From the NCBI GenBank assembly GCA_050249615.1, contig JBFWQE010000003.1, positions 1-64,000 of the forward strand: a stretch of DNA of 64,000 bases, read 5' to 3'. Every line of letters begins with the position of its first letter. Position 1 is the first letter of the stretch. The position numbers and the translations under genes were made by a program. The notes under the pieces were generated by a model. The model had not been told where the DNA came from and ran no database searches. It worked only from the letters and a program-made list of their open reading frames with translations. Shown here in pieces: positions 30,117 to 39,030 of the stretch. The stretch is from VFZN01 sp050249615. Its GTDB lineage: Bacteria; Acidobacteriota; Vicinamibacteria; Vicinamibacterales; UBA2999.

Positions 30117-30938
30117 TCACGCGAACCGCGGCTTCCGCGGCCCGCGCGGCGCTTCCGCAGCAGGCGGCTGCTCGGGCCGGCCCAGGTACCACAGCATGAA
30201 CAGGCTGAGAGGCGCAAGCACGAGCGAGATGGCCTGCGAGGTGGAGACCATGTCGAAGACGAACCCTCGATCGTCGCCGCGGTAGAACTCGATGATGAAG
30301 CGCGAGACCGAGTAGAGGAGGACGAACATCCAGAAGGTCCGGCCGGGGAACGTGCGGCCGCGCTTTTCGAACGCGAGCAGCGCGACGAAAATCACGAGCC
30401 CGGCGATGGACTCGTAGGCCTGGGTCGGGTGCAGGGGCACGTTGAGCGGCGTCCCCACGTTCAGGTTGGCCGCGGGATCGGTGAAGGTGATGGCCCAGGC
30501 GACGTCGGTCGGCCGCCCGTAACAGCAGCCGGCGAGCAGGCAGCCCATGCGGCCCACCATGTAGCCGAGAGCGATTCCCGGGGCGAAGAGGTCGCCAGAC
30601 TGCCACAGGGGCAGCCTGTGCTTGCGGAGTTGGTAGATGCACACGACAACGGCGGCGATCAGCCCGCCGTAGAAGACGCCGCCCGACCGCAGGAGCGTGG
30701 TGAACTCCTCCCAGCTGCTGGTGAAGTGCCCGAAGTCCACGACGAAGAGCAGCGCCTTGGCGCCGACCAGCGCGGCGATGATGACCCAGATGCCCAGGTC
30801 GAGCACGCGATTGCCATCGAGCCCCACGGCGCGCGCCCGGCGGACCGCCATGCCCAGCCCGAGCAGGTAGGCGGCGGCGAGCAGCACGCCGTACGAGTAG
30901 ATGGTGATCGGCCCGAGACTAAACAGGATTGGATGCAC
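30117..30938 (-). CDS. lgt: Prolipoprotein diacylglyceryl transferase
   Basis: 273 residues. First enzyme of lipoprotein maturation, in the inner membrane. Seven hydrophobic helices; RSGGVFYGGLI, the Lgt signature region GYMVGRMGCLLAGCCYGRPT, and HPTQAYES. The Cys-rich variant of the signature (instead of GRIGNFLNGE) is seen in several non-proteobacterial Lgt. Overlaps lspA by 20 bases. Confidence 0.94.
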   Translation of the reverse strand: MHPILFSLGPITIYSYGVLLAAAYLLGLGMAVRRARAVGLDGNRVLDLGIWVIIAALVGAKALLFVVDFGHFTSSWEEFTTLLRSGGVFYGGLIAAVVVCIYQLRKHRLPLWQSGDLFAPGIALGYMVGRMGCLLAGCCYGRPTDVAWAITFTDPAANLNVGTPLNVPLHPTQAYESIAGLVIFVALLAFEKRGRTFPGRTFWMFVLLYSVSRFIIEFYRGDDRGFVFDMVSTSQAISLVLAPLSLFMLWYLGRPEQPPAAEAPRGPRKPRFA

Positions 30939-31419
30939 GGCGGCCCAGCCCCAGAATATCGAGAATCATGCAGCAGACGCCAAGGGTGATGGCGGCATCC
31001 GCCACGTTGAACGCCCAGAAGTGCCACCCGCCCCAGTACGCGTCCACGAAATCGAGCACGTAGCCGACCGTCGCCCGGTCGATCAGATTGCCGACGGCCC
31101 CGCCGGCCACGCCTGCGATGCCGACCCGCGCCAGTCGATCCGAGAGGGGCACGCTGAACGCATACCAGGCGACGCCGCCCAGCGCTGCGACCGCCACCAT
31201 GGACATCACGACCGCCTTGAAGGCGAAATCCACGCTGTTCAGCATCCCGAACGCCGCACCGGTATTGTGGACCCGGGTCAGGCTCAGCAGGTTCGGGATG
31301 ACGTCGATGCTTTCGTGCAGTGCCAGGGCATCGCGGACGAGCGCTTTCGTGAGCTGGTCGAGCACGATCACGACGAGCACGATCCCGATCTCGAGCCTCC
31401 GTTCGTGGAGCCTGCTCAA
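30919..31419 (-). CDS. lspA: Lipoprotein signal peptidase
   Basis: 166 residues. Signal peptidase II aspartyl protease with four helices; motifs VLDQLTK, HNTGAAFG, GGAVGNLIDR and FNVADAAI hold both catalytic Asp. TTG at 31419 is preferred: it overlaps the ileS stop (TTGA) and leaves only a short N tail before the first helix; upstream codons to 31521 are the antisense reading of ileS. It acts right after Lgt, encoded next. Confidence 0.93.
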   Translation of the reverse strand: MSRLHERRLEIGIVLVVIVLDQLTKALVRDALALHESIDVIPNLLSLTRVHNTGAAFGMLNSVDFAFKAVVMSMVAVAALGGVAWYAFSVPLSDRLARVGIAGVAGGAVGNLIDRATVGYVLDFVDAYWGGWHFWAFNVADAAITLGVCCMILDILGLGRRASNPV

Positions 31420-34349
31420 CGTCCGGCCACCGGCGCAAGCGCCTCGACGCAGCGCGAACAGAGTCCCGCGGTGGCGCGCTCGGCGCTCACCTCCAGCACG
31501 AACCGCCAGCAGCGTTCGCACTTCACGCCGTCCGCCCGCGTGACGGTGGGATGAATCCAGCCCGTTCCGTCGTCGAACTGCCAGCCGCCGCCCTCGGCCG
31601 GATCCCCCTGCAGCAGCACGACGTGGGAGACGCCGAACAGCGTGGGTAGAAACTCAGCATAGGGCGACAGGTTTGCATATGCCTGCGAATCGGCGACGAG
31701 CCGGACCTGAGCCGACAGACTGGCGGAGATCTCCTTGGCGGCCCGCTTCTCTTCCAGAGCCGCGTTGACGACGTCACGAGCATGCCTCAGCCCTTGCCAA
31801 CGCGCGAGCACATCCGCGTTGCGAATCCTGGCCGTCTCGTCGCCCATCGGGAACAGGGCCATGTGCACCGACGGCACCCGCTCGCCCGGCAGCGCGCGCC
31901 ACAGCTCGTCCATCGTCACCGAGAGGATGGGCGCGAGCAGCCGCGCCAGGCCATCCACGATGGTGAACATCGCCGTCTGCCCCGATCGCCGCGCCTCGGA
32001 GCGGGCGCCAAACGTGTACATGCGGTCCTTCGTGACGTCCACGTAGAACGCGCTCATGTCCACCGTGATGAACGTGTTGGCCGCCTGGAAGATGGCGGGG
32101 TAGTCGTAGTCGTCGTAGGCCTTGACGATCCGGTCCGCACACTCGGCGTACGTCGCCAGCGCCCAACGGTCGATTTCGAGCATTCGCTCGTGGGGGATGG
32201 CGTGGGCGTCCGGATCGAAGTCGTACAGGTTGGCGACCAGCACGCGGATCACGTTGCGGATCTTGCGGTAGGCCTCCACCGTGCGTGCGAGGATCTCCTT
32301 CCCGAGGCGGATGTCCTCGCGGTAATCGACCATGGACACCCAGAGGCGCAGGATCTCGGCGCCGCTCTGCTTGATCACGTCCTGCGGGGCAACCGAGTTG
32401 CCGAGGGACTTGGACATCTTGCGGCCCTGCTCGTCGACGACGAAGCCGTGCGTGAGCACCTGGTCGAACGGGGCGCGGCCGCGCGTGCCGATGCCGACGA
32501 GCAGCGAGCTGTGGAACCAGCCGCGGTGCTGATCGCTGCCCTCCAGGTAGATATCCGCGGGCCAACGATGGTGCTCGCGGAAGGGCAGCACGGCCTCGTG
32601 GCTGGACCCGGAGTCGAACCACACGTCCAGGATGTTGTGCTCGCGTTCGAACGACGTGCCCCCGCAGGAAGGGCAAGCGAACCCCTCGGGGACGAATTCC
32701 TCGATCGGGCGCTCGTACCACGCGTCCGCGCCGAACTCGTCAAAGACCGTTGCCGCGCGATCGACAAGGGCGCCGGTGAGAATGGCTTGCCCGCACTTCG
32801 TGCAGTCCATGGCAGGGATGGGGACACCCCATGCGCGCTGGCGCGAAATGCACCAGTCCGGGCGGTTGGCGATCATCCCCTCGATGCGCGCCTGGCCCCA
32901 GGCCGGGATCCAGCGGACGCGCTCGCGGATCTCCTTCAGCGCACGGGCCCGGAGGTCGTGCGCTTCCATGGCGATGAACCACTGCGCCGTGGCGAGGAAG
33001 ATCACCGGGTTGTGGCAGCGCCAGCAGTGCGGGTACGAGTGGTCGTAGTCCTCCCGGTGCCAGAGGCGCCCCCGCCCGGCGAGGGCCGCCTCGACCGTCG
33101 GGTTCGCGTCGAACACCTGCAGGCCGCCGAACAGGCTCACCGTCTCGGCGAAGTGGCCGCCGGCATCGAGCGGCGCCAGGATCTCGAGGCCGTACTTGAC
33201 GCCTGTCTTGTAGTCGTCCGCGCCGTGGCCGGGAGCGGTATGAACCGCGCCGGTCCCGGCCTCGAGCGTCACGTAGTCGGCCAGCACGCCGAGGGAGTCC
33301 CGTTCGTACAGCGGATGCCTGAAGATGAGGCGCTCCATGGCCGTGCCCTCGAAGACCGCGAGCGGCTCCCCGAACGGTCGCCCGACCTTTGCTCCCACGG
33401 CCGTCGCCAGGTCCTTCGCGACGATGACGACGGTGCCGCCGACGTCGTATGCACCGTATTGGAACTCAGGGTGGAAGGCGATGGCCAGATTCGACGGTAT
33501 GGTCCACGGCGTTGTCGTCCAGATGAGCACCGACACCGAGGACGCAGAGGCCGGGGCCGCAGATGACGCAGACGATGCCGGGGCCGCAGATGGCGCAGGT
33601 GACGTTTGGGCCGCAGATGGCGCAGATGACGCAGATGGCGCGGACAGCCTGGCCGCCAGGGCCGGCACGCGGCGGGCCAGTTCGGCGCGGCTCGACTCGG
33701 CGAGCGGGAACTCCACGTAGATGGAGGGCGAGGTGTGCGGCTCGTATTCGACCTCGGCTTCGGCGAGCGCCGTGCGGCAATGCGTGCACCAGTGGACGGG
33801 CTTCTTGCCCTTGTAGACCATGTCCTGCTCGACGAACCGGCCGAGCGCGCGGACGATGGACGCCTGGTAGCGGAACGCCATCGTCTTGTAGGGGTCGTCC
33901 CACAGGCCCAGGATGCCGAGCCGCTTGAAATCGCGGCGCTGGATGTCCACGTACTTGTCAGCGTAGGCGCGGCAGGCCCGGCGGAAGTCCGCCGTGCTCA
34001 TCTGCTTCTTCTTTGGGCCCAGCTCGCGGTCCACCTTCAGCTCGATCGGCAGGCCATGGCAGTCCCAGCCCGGCAGGTAGGGGGCATCGAACCCCGCCAT
34101 GTTGTGCGACTTGACGACCAGGTCCTTCAGGATCTTGTTCAGGGCCGTTCCGATGTGGATTTCGCCGTTGGCATAAGGAGGGCCGTCGTGCAGCAGGAAG
34201 AGCTCTGCGCCCTTCCGGGCCGCGCGAATCTGGCCATAGAGATCCATCTCGTCCCACCGGGCAATCGTCTCGGGCTCGGTGGTCTGGAGGTTGGCCTTCA
34301 TGGCGAAGGCGGTGCGCGGCAGGTTGCAGGTGTCCTTCCACTCGGGCAT
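31416..34349 (-). CDS. ileS: Isoleucyl-tRNA synthetase with low-complexity insertion
   Basis: 977 residues, class I. PYANGEIHIGTALNK (HIGH motif) near 60, editing domain with WTTTPWTIPSN near 282, KMSKSLGN near 640, C-terminal zinc site CERCWRF...CSRC near 940. Unlike normal IleRS, about 35 residues made of Ser/Ala/Pro triplets (about 236-270) interrupt the start of the editing domain; they are encoded by the nonamer array at 33541-33645 and keep frame. -10-like TACAAT lies 12 bases before ATG. First gene of ileS-lspA-lgt. Confidence 0.96.
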   Translation of the reverse strand: MPEWKDTCNLPRTAFAMKANLQTTEPETIARWDEMDLYGQIRAARKGAELFLLHDGPPYANGEIHIGTALNKILKDLVVKSHNMAGFDAPYLPGWDCHGLPIELKVDRELGPKKKQMSTADFRRACRAYADKYVDIQRRDFKRLGILGLWDDPYKTMAFRYQASIVRALGRFVEQDMVYKGKKPVHWCTHCRTALAEAEVEYEPHTSPSIYVEFPLAESSRAELARRVPALAARLSAPSASSAPSAAQTSPAPSAAPASSASSAAPASASSVSVLIWTTTPWTIPSNLAIAFHPEFQYGAYDVGGTVVIVAKDLATAVGAKVGRPFGEPLAVFEGTAMERLIFRHPLYERDSLGVLADYVTLEAGTGAVHTAPGHGADDYKTGVKYGLEILAPLDAGGHFAETVSLFGGLQVFDANPTVEAALAGRGRLWHREDYDHSYPHCWRCHNPVIFLATAQWFIAMEAHDLRARALKEIRERVRWIPAWGQARIEGMIANRPDWCISRQRAWGVPIPAMDCTKCGQAILTGALVDRAATVFDEFGADAWYERPIEEFVPEGFACPSCGGTSFEREHNILDVWFDSGSSHEAVLPFREHHRWPADIYLEGSDQHRGWFHSSLLVGIGTRGRAPFDQVLTHGFVVDEQGRKMSKSLGNSVAPQDVIKQSGAEILRLWVSMVDYREDIRLGKEILARTVEAYRKIRNVIRVLVANLYDFDPDAHAIPHERMLEIDRWALATYAECADRIVKAYDDYDYPAIFQAANTFITVDMSAFYVDVTKDRMYTFGARSEARRSGQTAMFTIVDGLARLLAPILSVTMDELWRALPGERVPSVHMALFPMGDETARIRNADVLARWQGLRHARDVVNAALEEKRAAKEISASLSAQVRLVADSQAYANLSPYAEFLPTLFGVSHVVLLQGDPAEGGGWQFDDGTGWIHPTVTRADGVKCERCWRFVLEVSAERATAGLCSRCVEALAPVAGR
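33541..33645. repeat. Nonamer array inside ileS, unit CATCTGCGB (minus strand)
   Basis: On minus: CATCTGCGC, CATCTGCGT and CATCTGCGG units, some with interposed bases. Same unit as at 16653-16690. The 9-base period is a multiple of three, so the array is translated without frame loss. Confidence 0.88.
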
Positions 34350-34369
34350 GGCGATTTGACTATTGTAAT

Positions 34370-34431
34370 GTCAGGGATCAGGGATCAGGGATCAGGGATC
34401 AGGGATCAGGAGTCAGGAGTCAGGAGCCAGA
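34370..34431. repeat. Heptamer array, unit ATCAGGG/GTCAGGA
   Basis: GTCAGGG, ATCAGGG four times, ATCAGGA, GTCAGGA twice, GCCAGA, then directly the ATG of the M16 gene at 34432. It is the entire leader of that gene. Unit related to the inverse of the array at 53696. Confidence 0.93.
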
Positions 34432-35733
34432 ATGACGGCGGGATCGCAGGTGCGGGAGACGGTGCTCGGGAACGGGCTGAAGGTGCTGGTCCAGGAGGTG
34501 CACACGGCGCCGCTGGCCTCGGTGTGGTGCTGGTACCGGGTCGGGTCGCGCGACGAGGGGCCCGGGGTGACGGGCGTGTCGCACTGGGTGGAGCACATGA
34601 ACTTCAAGGGCACCACCAACATCCCGCGCGACCAGGTCAAGGGCATCATCGAGCAGTTCGGCGGGAGCTGGAACGGGTACACCTGGATCGACCAGACGAC
34701 CTACCTCGAGACCGCCTCCATCGAGGCGCTCGACCGGATGCTGTTCATCGAGGCCGAGCGGATGGACCGCTGCCTCTACGATCCGAGCGAGTGCGAGTCG
34801 GAGCGAACGGTCATCATCTCCGAATTGCAGGGCGGCGAGAACGACCCGGAGCAGCTGCTCGACATGGAGGTCACCGCGATGGCCTTCAAGGTGCACCCGT
34901 ACCGGCATCCCACCATCGGCTGGCAGTCCGACCTGGAAGCCATGACGAGGGAGGACCTCTACGGCCACTATCGCCGCTTCTACACGCCGTCGAATGCCAC
35001 CCTCGTCATCGTGGGCGACGTGGACGGCGACGACGTGCTACGGCGCGTGGAGCGGGAGTTCGGCGGCATCCAGGGGGCGCCGGCGCCCGAGCGGCGTCGT
35101 TTCGTCGAGCCGCCGCAGCAGGCCGAGCGCCGTGTGACGCTGCGCAAGGAGGGCACGACCGCCTACTGGAAGGCGGCGTTCCATGCACCGGCCTTCGGCG
35201 ACCGCGCGTTCTTCCCACTGCTCGTAGCTGACGCCGTACTGAGCGGCGCCGCTGGCCTCAACATCTGGTCGGCCGGCCGCGTGGCGCGCCCGCAGCGCAG
35301 CGCGCGGCTCTACCGGGCCCTGGTCGATTCGGGGCTGGCCTCGTCGATCGGGGGGGCGCTCATGCCGACCGCGGAGCCGTTCCTGTACTCCGTGAGCGCC
35401 ACGGTTGCCGAAGGACAGTCGCTCGCCGCCGTCGAGGACGCCGTTCTCGGTGAGCTCGAGCGGATATCGCGCGAGGGCATCACGCCGCGCGAGCTCGACA
35501 AGGCGCGGGCACAGCTGCGCGCGCGCTTCGTGTTCGACATGGACGGCGTCACCGACATCGCCCATCAGCTGGGGTACTTCGAGACCATCGGCTCGTGGCG
35601 TGACGCGCTGGACCTGGAGGGCCGGCTGGCCGCGGTCAGCCTTGCGGACGTGCACGAGGCCGCACGCCAGACGTTCATGTCCTCCAACCGCACCGCGGGC
35701 TGGTTCGAACCGCAGGCCGACGCATGCCGCTGA
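34432..35733 (+). CDS. M16 family zinc peptidase, catalytic subunit
   Basis: 433 residues. Inverted zinc motif HxxEH as HWVEHMNFKGT near residue 48, with the distal zinc Glu in ERTVIISELQGGEND near 130. M16 (pitrilysin/processing peptidase) fold with C-terminal M16_C domain. No signal peptide, so probably cytosolic or non-classically exported. Ends 10 bases inside the next gene, a partner lacking the zinc site. Confidence 0.92.
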   Translation: MTAGSQVRETVLGNGLKVLVQEVHTAPLASVWCWYRVGSRDEGPGVTGVSHWVEHMNFKGTTNIPRDQVKGIIEQFGGSWNGYTWIDQTTYLETASIEALDRMLFIEAERMDRCLYDPSECESERTVIISELQGGENDPEQLLDMEVTAMAFKVHPYRHPTIGWQSDLEAMTREDLYGHYRRFYTPSNATLVIVGDVDGDDVLRRVEREFGGIQGAPAPERRRFVEPPQQAERRVTLRKEGTTAYWKAAFHAPAFGDRAFFPLLVADAVLSGAAGLNIWSAGRVARPQRSARLYRALVDSGLASSIGGALMPTAEPFLYSVSATVAEGQSLAAVEDAVLGELERISREGITPRELDKARAQLRARFVFDMDGVTDIAHQLGYFETIGSWRDALDLEGRLAAVSLADVHEAARQTFMSSNRTAGWFEPQADACR

Positions 35734-36989
35734 ACCCGCTCCGGCAGGTGCTCGCCAACGGCGTGACCGTCGTCGTCCAGGAAAACCACACGATGCCGGC
35801 GGTGTCGCTGCTGGCCGCCCAGCGTGCCGGGGGCTACGACGATCCGGAGGGGCGGGAGGGCACGGCTGCACTGCTGGCGCGCGTGCTCGACCGTGGGACC
35901 GCGGCGCGGACCGCCGACCAGATTGCCGACGACCTGGATGGGCGAGGCGCGTCGCTTTCCGTGTCCGCCGGGCGGCACCATGTCGGCCTTTCCGCGACCT
36001 GCCTGGTGGACGACTTCGTCCCGGTCCTGGCCATCGTCGCCGACGCGCTCAGAACCCCAGTGTTTCCCGAGCACGACGTGGCCACGCGGCGCGGAGAGAT
36101 CGTCACCACCATCAGGCAGGAGGAGGACGACCCAGCCTCGGTGGCCGTGAACCGGATGTTCCGGGAGCTCTACGGGCCGCACCCCTACGCGCGGCGAGTC
36201 CGCGGCACGGTGGATTCTGTCGAGCGCCTCACGCGCGACGACCTGGTCCGCTTCCACCAGCGGCATTTCGTGCCCTCCGGGCACGTCGTCGTGGTCGCGG
36301 GCGGGCTGGACGCGGCCCGGATACTGGGCGCGGTGGCCGAGGCCCTCGGCGACTGGCCGACCGGTCCCGCGAGGCCGCTGCTGAGCGTTCCCGACGCGCC
36401 GCTTTCCACCGCGCGCTGCCAGGTGGAGATCGCCATGCCCGACAAGTCGCAGTCGGACGTCGCGTACGGGTTCGTCGGGATCAGGAGGGCGGATCCCGGC
36501 TTCATGGCAGCGTCGGTGATGAACAACGCCCTCGGGCAGTACGCCCTTGGCGGACGGCTGGGCGACAGCATCCGCGAGCGGCAGGGGATGGCCTACTACG
36601 TCTTCAGCTCGCTCGACGCCGGGCACGGGCCCGGCCCCGTCATGATCCGGGCGGGCGTGGCCGCCGCGAACGTCGCGCGCACCATTGCCTCCATCGACAC
36701 CGAGATCGATGCGATCCGGGCGGAAGGGTTCACGGAGAAGGAGATCGCGGAATCGAAGCAGTACCTGGTCGGATCGTTGCCACGGCAGCTCGAGACCAAC
36801 GCGGGCATCGCGGGCTTCCTGCTGAACGCCGAGTTGTTCGCCCTCGGGCCCGACTACGACCAGAGGCTGCCGGGCCTGATCAGGGCCGTCGCCAGGGACG
36901 CGGCCATCGACGCCGCGCGCCGGCTGCTCGATCCCGCGCGCGCCACCGTGGTGGTCGCCGGTCCCCCGGCCGGGGAGCCCGGCGCTTGA
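35724..36989 (+). CDS. M16 family peptidase-like, non-catalytic partner
   Basis: 421 residues. Same fold as the upstream gene, but the zinc motif region reads EGTAALLARVLDRGT without HxxEH, so it should not bind zinc. Paired active/inactive M16 proteins form heterodimers such as mitochondrial processing peptidase and bacterial YmxG/pqqL-type pairs (established). Conserved RERQGMAYYVFS near 290 is the usual substrate-binding R/Y segment. Overlap of 10 bases implies coupled synthesis. Confidence 0.9.
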   Translation: MPLNPLRQVLANGVTVVVQENHTMPAVSLLAAQRAGGYDDPEGREGTAALLARVLDRGTAARTADQIADDLDGRGASLSVSAGRHHVGLSATCLVDDFVPVLAIVADALRTPVFPEHDVATRRGEIVTTIRQEEDDPASVAVNRMFRELYGPHPYARRVRGTVDSVERLTRDDLVRFHQRHFVPSGHVVVVAGGLDAARILGAVAEALGDWPTGPARPLLSVPDAPLSTARCQVEIAMPDKSQSDVAYGFVGIRRADPGFMAASVMNNALGQYALGGRLGDSIRERQGMAYYVFSSLDAGHGPGPVMIRAGVAAANVARTIASIDTEIDAIRAEGFTEKEIAESKQYLVGSLPRQLETNAGIAGFLLNAELFALGPDYDQRLPGLIRAVARDAAIDAARRLLDPARATVVVAGPPAGEPGA

Positions 36990-37684
36990 GCGCGCCCCCG
37001 CGCGTGACGGCGGTCTTCTTCGACGTCGACTTCACGCTGATCTATCCGGGTCCCACGTTCCAGGGTGAGGGCTACCAGCGCTTCTGTCATGCGCACGGCA
37101 TCGCCGTCGACACCGCCCGTTTCGACGAAGCGGTCAAGGCGGCCTCGTTCATCCTGGACGAGGTCGAGGAACCGCTGTACGACGACGGGCTCTTCATCCA
37201 CTATACGGCGACGATCATCGAGCACATGGGTGGCCGCGGGCCGAACGTCGTGAGGGCGGCGCGCGAGATCTACGAGCAGTGGGCGGGTAACCACCACTTC
37301 GAGATGTACGACGACGTGGAGCCGGTGCTGCGGACGCTGGTCGATCGCGGCCTGACCGTCGGCGTCATCTCGAACAGCCACCGCAGCCTGGACGCCTTCC
37401 GCGACCATTTCGCCCTGGGCGGGCTGATCCACGCGGCCGTGTCATCGTTCGAGCACGGCTATCTGAAGCCGCACCGCAGCATCTTCGACGAGGCGCTCGA
37501 GCGCGCCGGCGCGGACCGGTCCTCGTCGATGATGGTGGGCGACAGCCTGAGAGCCGACGTCCAGGGCGCCCTGGCGGCCGGGATGCGCGCCATCCTCCTC
37601 CGGCGATCGGGCGACGTGCCCGGCGACCTGCCGTCGTCCGTGCCGGTGATCCGGGCGCTGACCGAGCTCGCGGTGCTCCTCTGA
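36986..37684 (+). CDS. HAD-superfamily hydrolase
   Basis: 232 residues from TTG 36986 overlapping the M16 stop (TTGA); GTG 37004 is the alternative. Motif I FFDVDFTL with nucleophilic Asp, motif II VISNS, motif III Lys in YLKPHRSIF, motif IV GDSLRADV. Cap domain of the REG-2/YjjG type. Likely a phosphatase for a small metabolite; substrate unknown. Confidence 0.88.
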   Translation: MSAPPRVTAVFFDVDFTLIYPGPTFQGEGYQRFCHAHGIAVDTARFDEAVKAASFILDEVEEPLYDDGLFIHYTATIIEHMGGRGPNVVRAAREIYEQWAGNHHFEMYDDVEPVLRTLVDRGLTVGVISNSHRSLDAFRDHFALGGLIHAAVSSFEHGYLKPHRSIFDEALERAGADRSSSMMVGDSLRADVQGALAAGMRAILLRRSGDVPGDLPSSVPVIRALTELAVLL

Positions 37685-37717
37685 GCGGGGCGGCTGCCGG
37701 GATGGCGGGCGAGGAGT

Positions 37718-37763
37718 GAAGACTTCGTGAAATACTTCGTGTGCCTGGTGCCTTCGTGTTCCC
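37718..37763. repeat. CTTCGTG-family repeat
   Basis: Three CTTCGTG copies (37723, 37735, 37752) with degenerate spacers plus a TTCCCGTG end, filling the gap between the HAD and GNAT genes. Confidence 0.75.
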
Positions 37764-38615
37764 GTGTCTATGTCCACTATCACCATTCGCAATCTGACGA
37801 CGTTCGATGAGTTCAGGCAGGTCATGGAGCTGGAGCGCCAGGTCTGGGGGTTCTCGGACATCCTCGACATGGTGCCGCCGGTCGTCTTCCGCATCACGGT
37901 CAAGCGCGGGGCCATCCTGCTGGGCGCTTTCGACGAGCGCGACCGCATGGTGGGGTTCTCCTACTCACTGGTGGGCATGAAGCAAGGGGGAAAGGTCCTG
38001 CAGTGGTCGCATATGACCGGCGTGCTCCCGGAGCACCGCGGCGGGCTGGGGCATCGGTTGAAGCTGGAGCAGCGCCAGCGGGCGCTCGAAATGGGCTTCG
38101 ACCTCATCGAGTGGACGTTCGACCCGCTTCAGGCCATGAACGCGCACTTCAACATGACCAAGCTGGGGTGCGTGGCCGAGGAGTACCACCGGAACGTGTA
38201 CGGCGAGTCCACGAGCGCGCTCCACAAGGGGACGCCGACGGATCGGCTCGTGGCCCAGTGGCACATCGCGAAGCCGCACGTCGTGCGGCGGCTCGAGTCG
38301 GTGCCGGAGCTGCGCTTCCGGACCCACGAGGTGGCCGAGGCGCCGCTGGTGAATCGCACGGCGATGGCGGGCGCGTGGCGGACGTGCGCCAGCATCGATC
38401 TCCAACGGGAGGATCGGCGACTGTGGGTGGAGATCCCGACCGGCTTCACCGAGATGCAACACCAAGCGCCGGACCTGGCGCTGGCCTGGCGGATGCACAC
38501 GCGCGAGATCTTCGAAACCTACTTCGCCCGCGGCTATCGCGTCGTGGACTTCACCCTCGACCGCCCGGCCGGCTTCGGGCGCTACCTGCTGGTGACGGAC
38601 CGAGAGGCGGATTGA
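37764..38615 (+). CDS. GNAT-superfamily acetyltransferase-like protein (COG3375 type)
   Basis: 283 residues. N-terminal GNAT fold: LERQVWGFSDILDMVPP, DRMVGFSYSLVGM, and an acetyl-CoA loop VLPEHRGGLGHRLKLEQRQRAL near 90-112; then EWTFDPLQAMNAHFNMTKLGC, characteristic of this predicted acyltransferase group. C-terminal half less conserved. Substrate unknown. ATG 37770 is an equally good start. Stop abuts the convergent HIT gene. Confidence 0.82.
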   Translation: MSMSTITIRNLTTFDEFRQVMELERQVWGFSDILDMVPPVVFRITVKRGAILLGAFDERDRMVGFSYSLVGMKQGGKVLQWSHMTGVLPEHRGGLGHRLKLEQRQRALEMGFDLIEWTFDPLQAMNAHFNMTKLGCVAEEYHRNVYGESTSALHKGTPTDRLVAQWHIAKPHVVRRLESVPELRFRTHEVAEAPLVNRTAMAGAWRTCASIDLQREDRRLWVEIPTGFTEMQHQAPDLALAWRMHTREIFETYFARGYRVVDFTLDRPAGFGRYLLVTDREAD

Positions 38616-38957
38616 TCAACCAGGGGGCCAGGCCATCGCGCGCCCGCCCAGGACGTGCAGGTGCAGGTGGAACACCGACTGGCCGGCCTGCGCATTGCAG
38701 TTGAACACCGTGCGGTAGCCGCTGCCGTCGTAGCCACGCTCCCGGGCGATGGCCGCGGCGCGGCGCAGCATGGTGCCCACGAGCGCATCGTGTCCCTCCG
38801 CGAGGTCGTTGACCGTCGCGATGTGCTCTCTCGGGACGACCAGCACGTGCATGGGCGCCTGAGGATTGATGTCGTTGAACGCCACCACCTGGTCGTCCTC
38901 GTACACCTTCGAGGCCGGGATCTCACCGGCGATGATGCGACAGAACAGGCACGACAT
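38616..38957 (-). CDS. HIT family (histidine triad) hydrolase
   Basis: 113 residues, Hint size. MSCLFCRIIAGEIPASKVYED start and HLHLHVLGGR histidine triad near 97-106. Hint proteins hydrolyse nucleoside phosphoramidates and aminoacyl-adenylates. Its stop directly adjoins that of the GNAT gene. Confidence 0.95.
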   Translation of the reverse strand: MSCLFCRIIAGEIPASKVYEDDQVVAFNDINPQAPMHVLVVPREHIATVNDLAEGHDALVGTMLRRAAAIARERGYDGSGYRTVFNCNAQAGQSVFHLHLHVLGGRAMAWPPG

Positions 38958-39030
38958 GGGTCACATGGTTGATCAGAGCCACGCGGCGCACAAGCCATCC
39001 CCGGCCTGATCCGTCCCCGACAGACGCTCG

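Noticed and set aside
34370..34431. CRISPR-like array (also 60220-60282 and 62573-62645)
   Set aside because: Units are 7-8 bases in direct contact with no spacers, and no cas genes are present.
35405..36985. Upstream part of the long frame that ends with the HAD hydrolase
   Set aside because: This part is an out-of-frame shadow of the M16 pair; only the portion from 36986 has HAD motifs.
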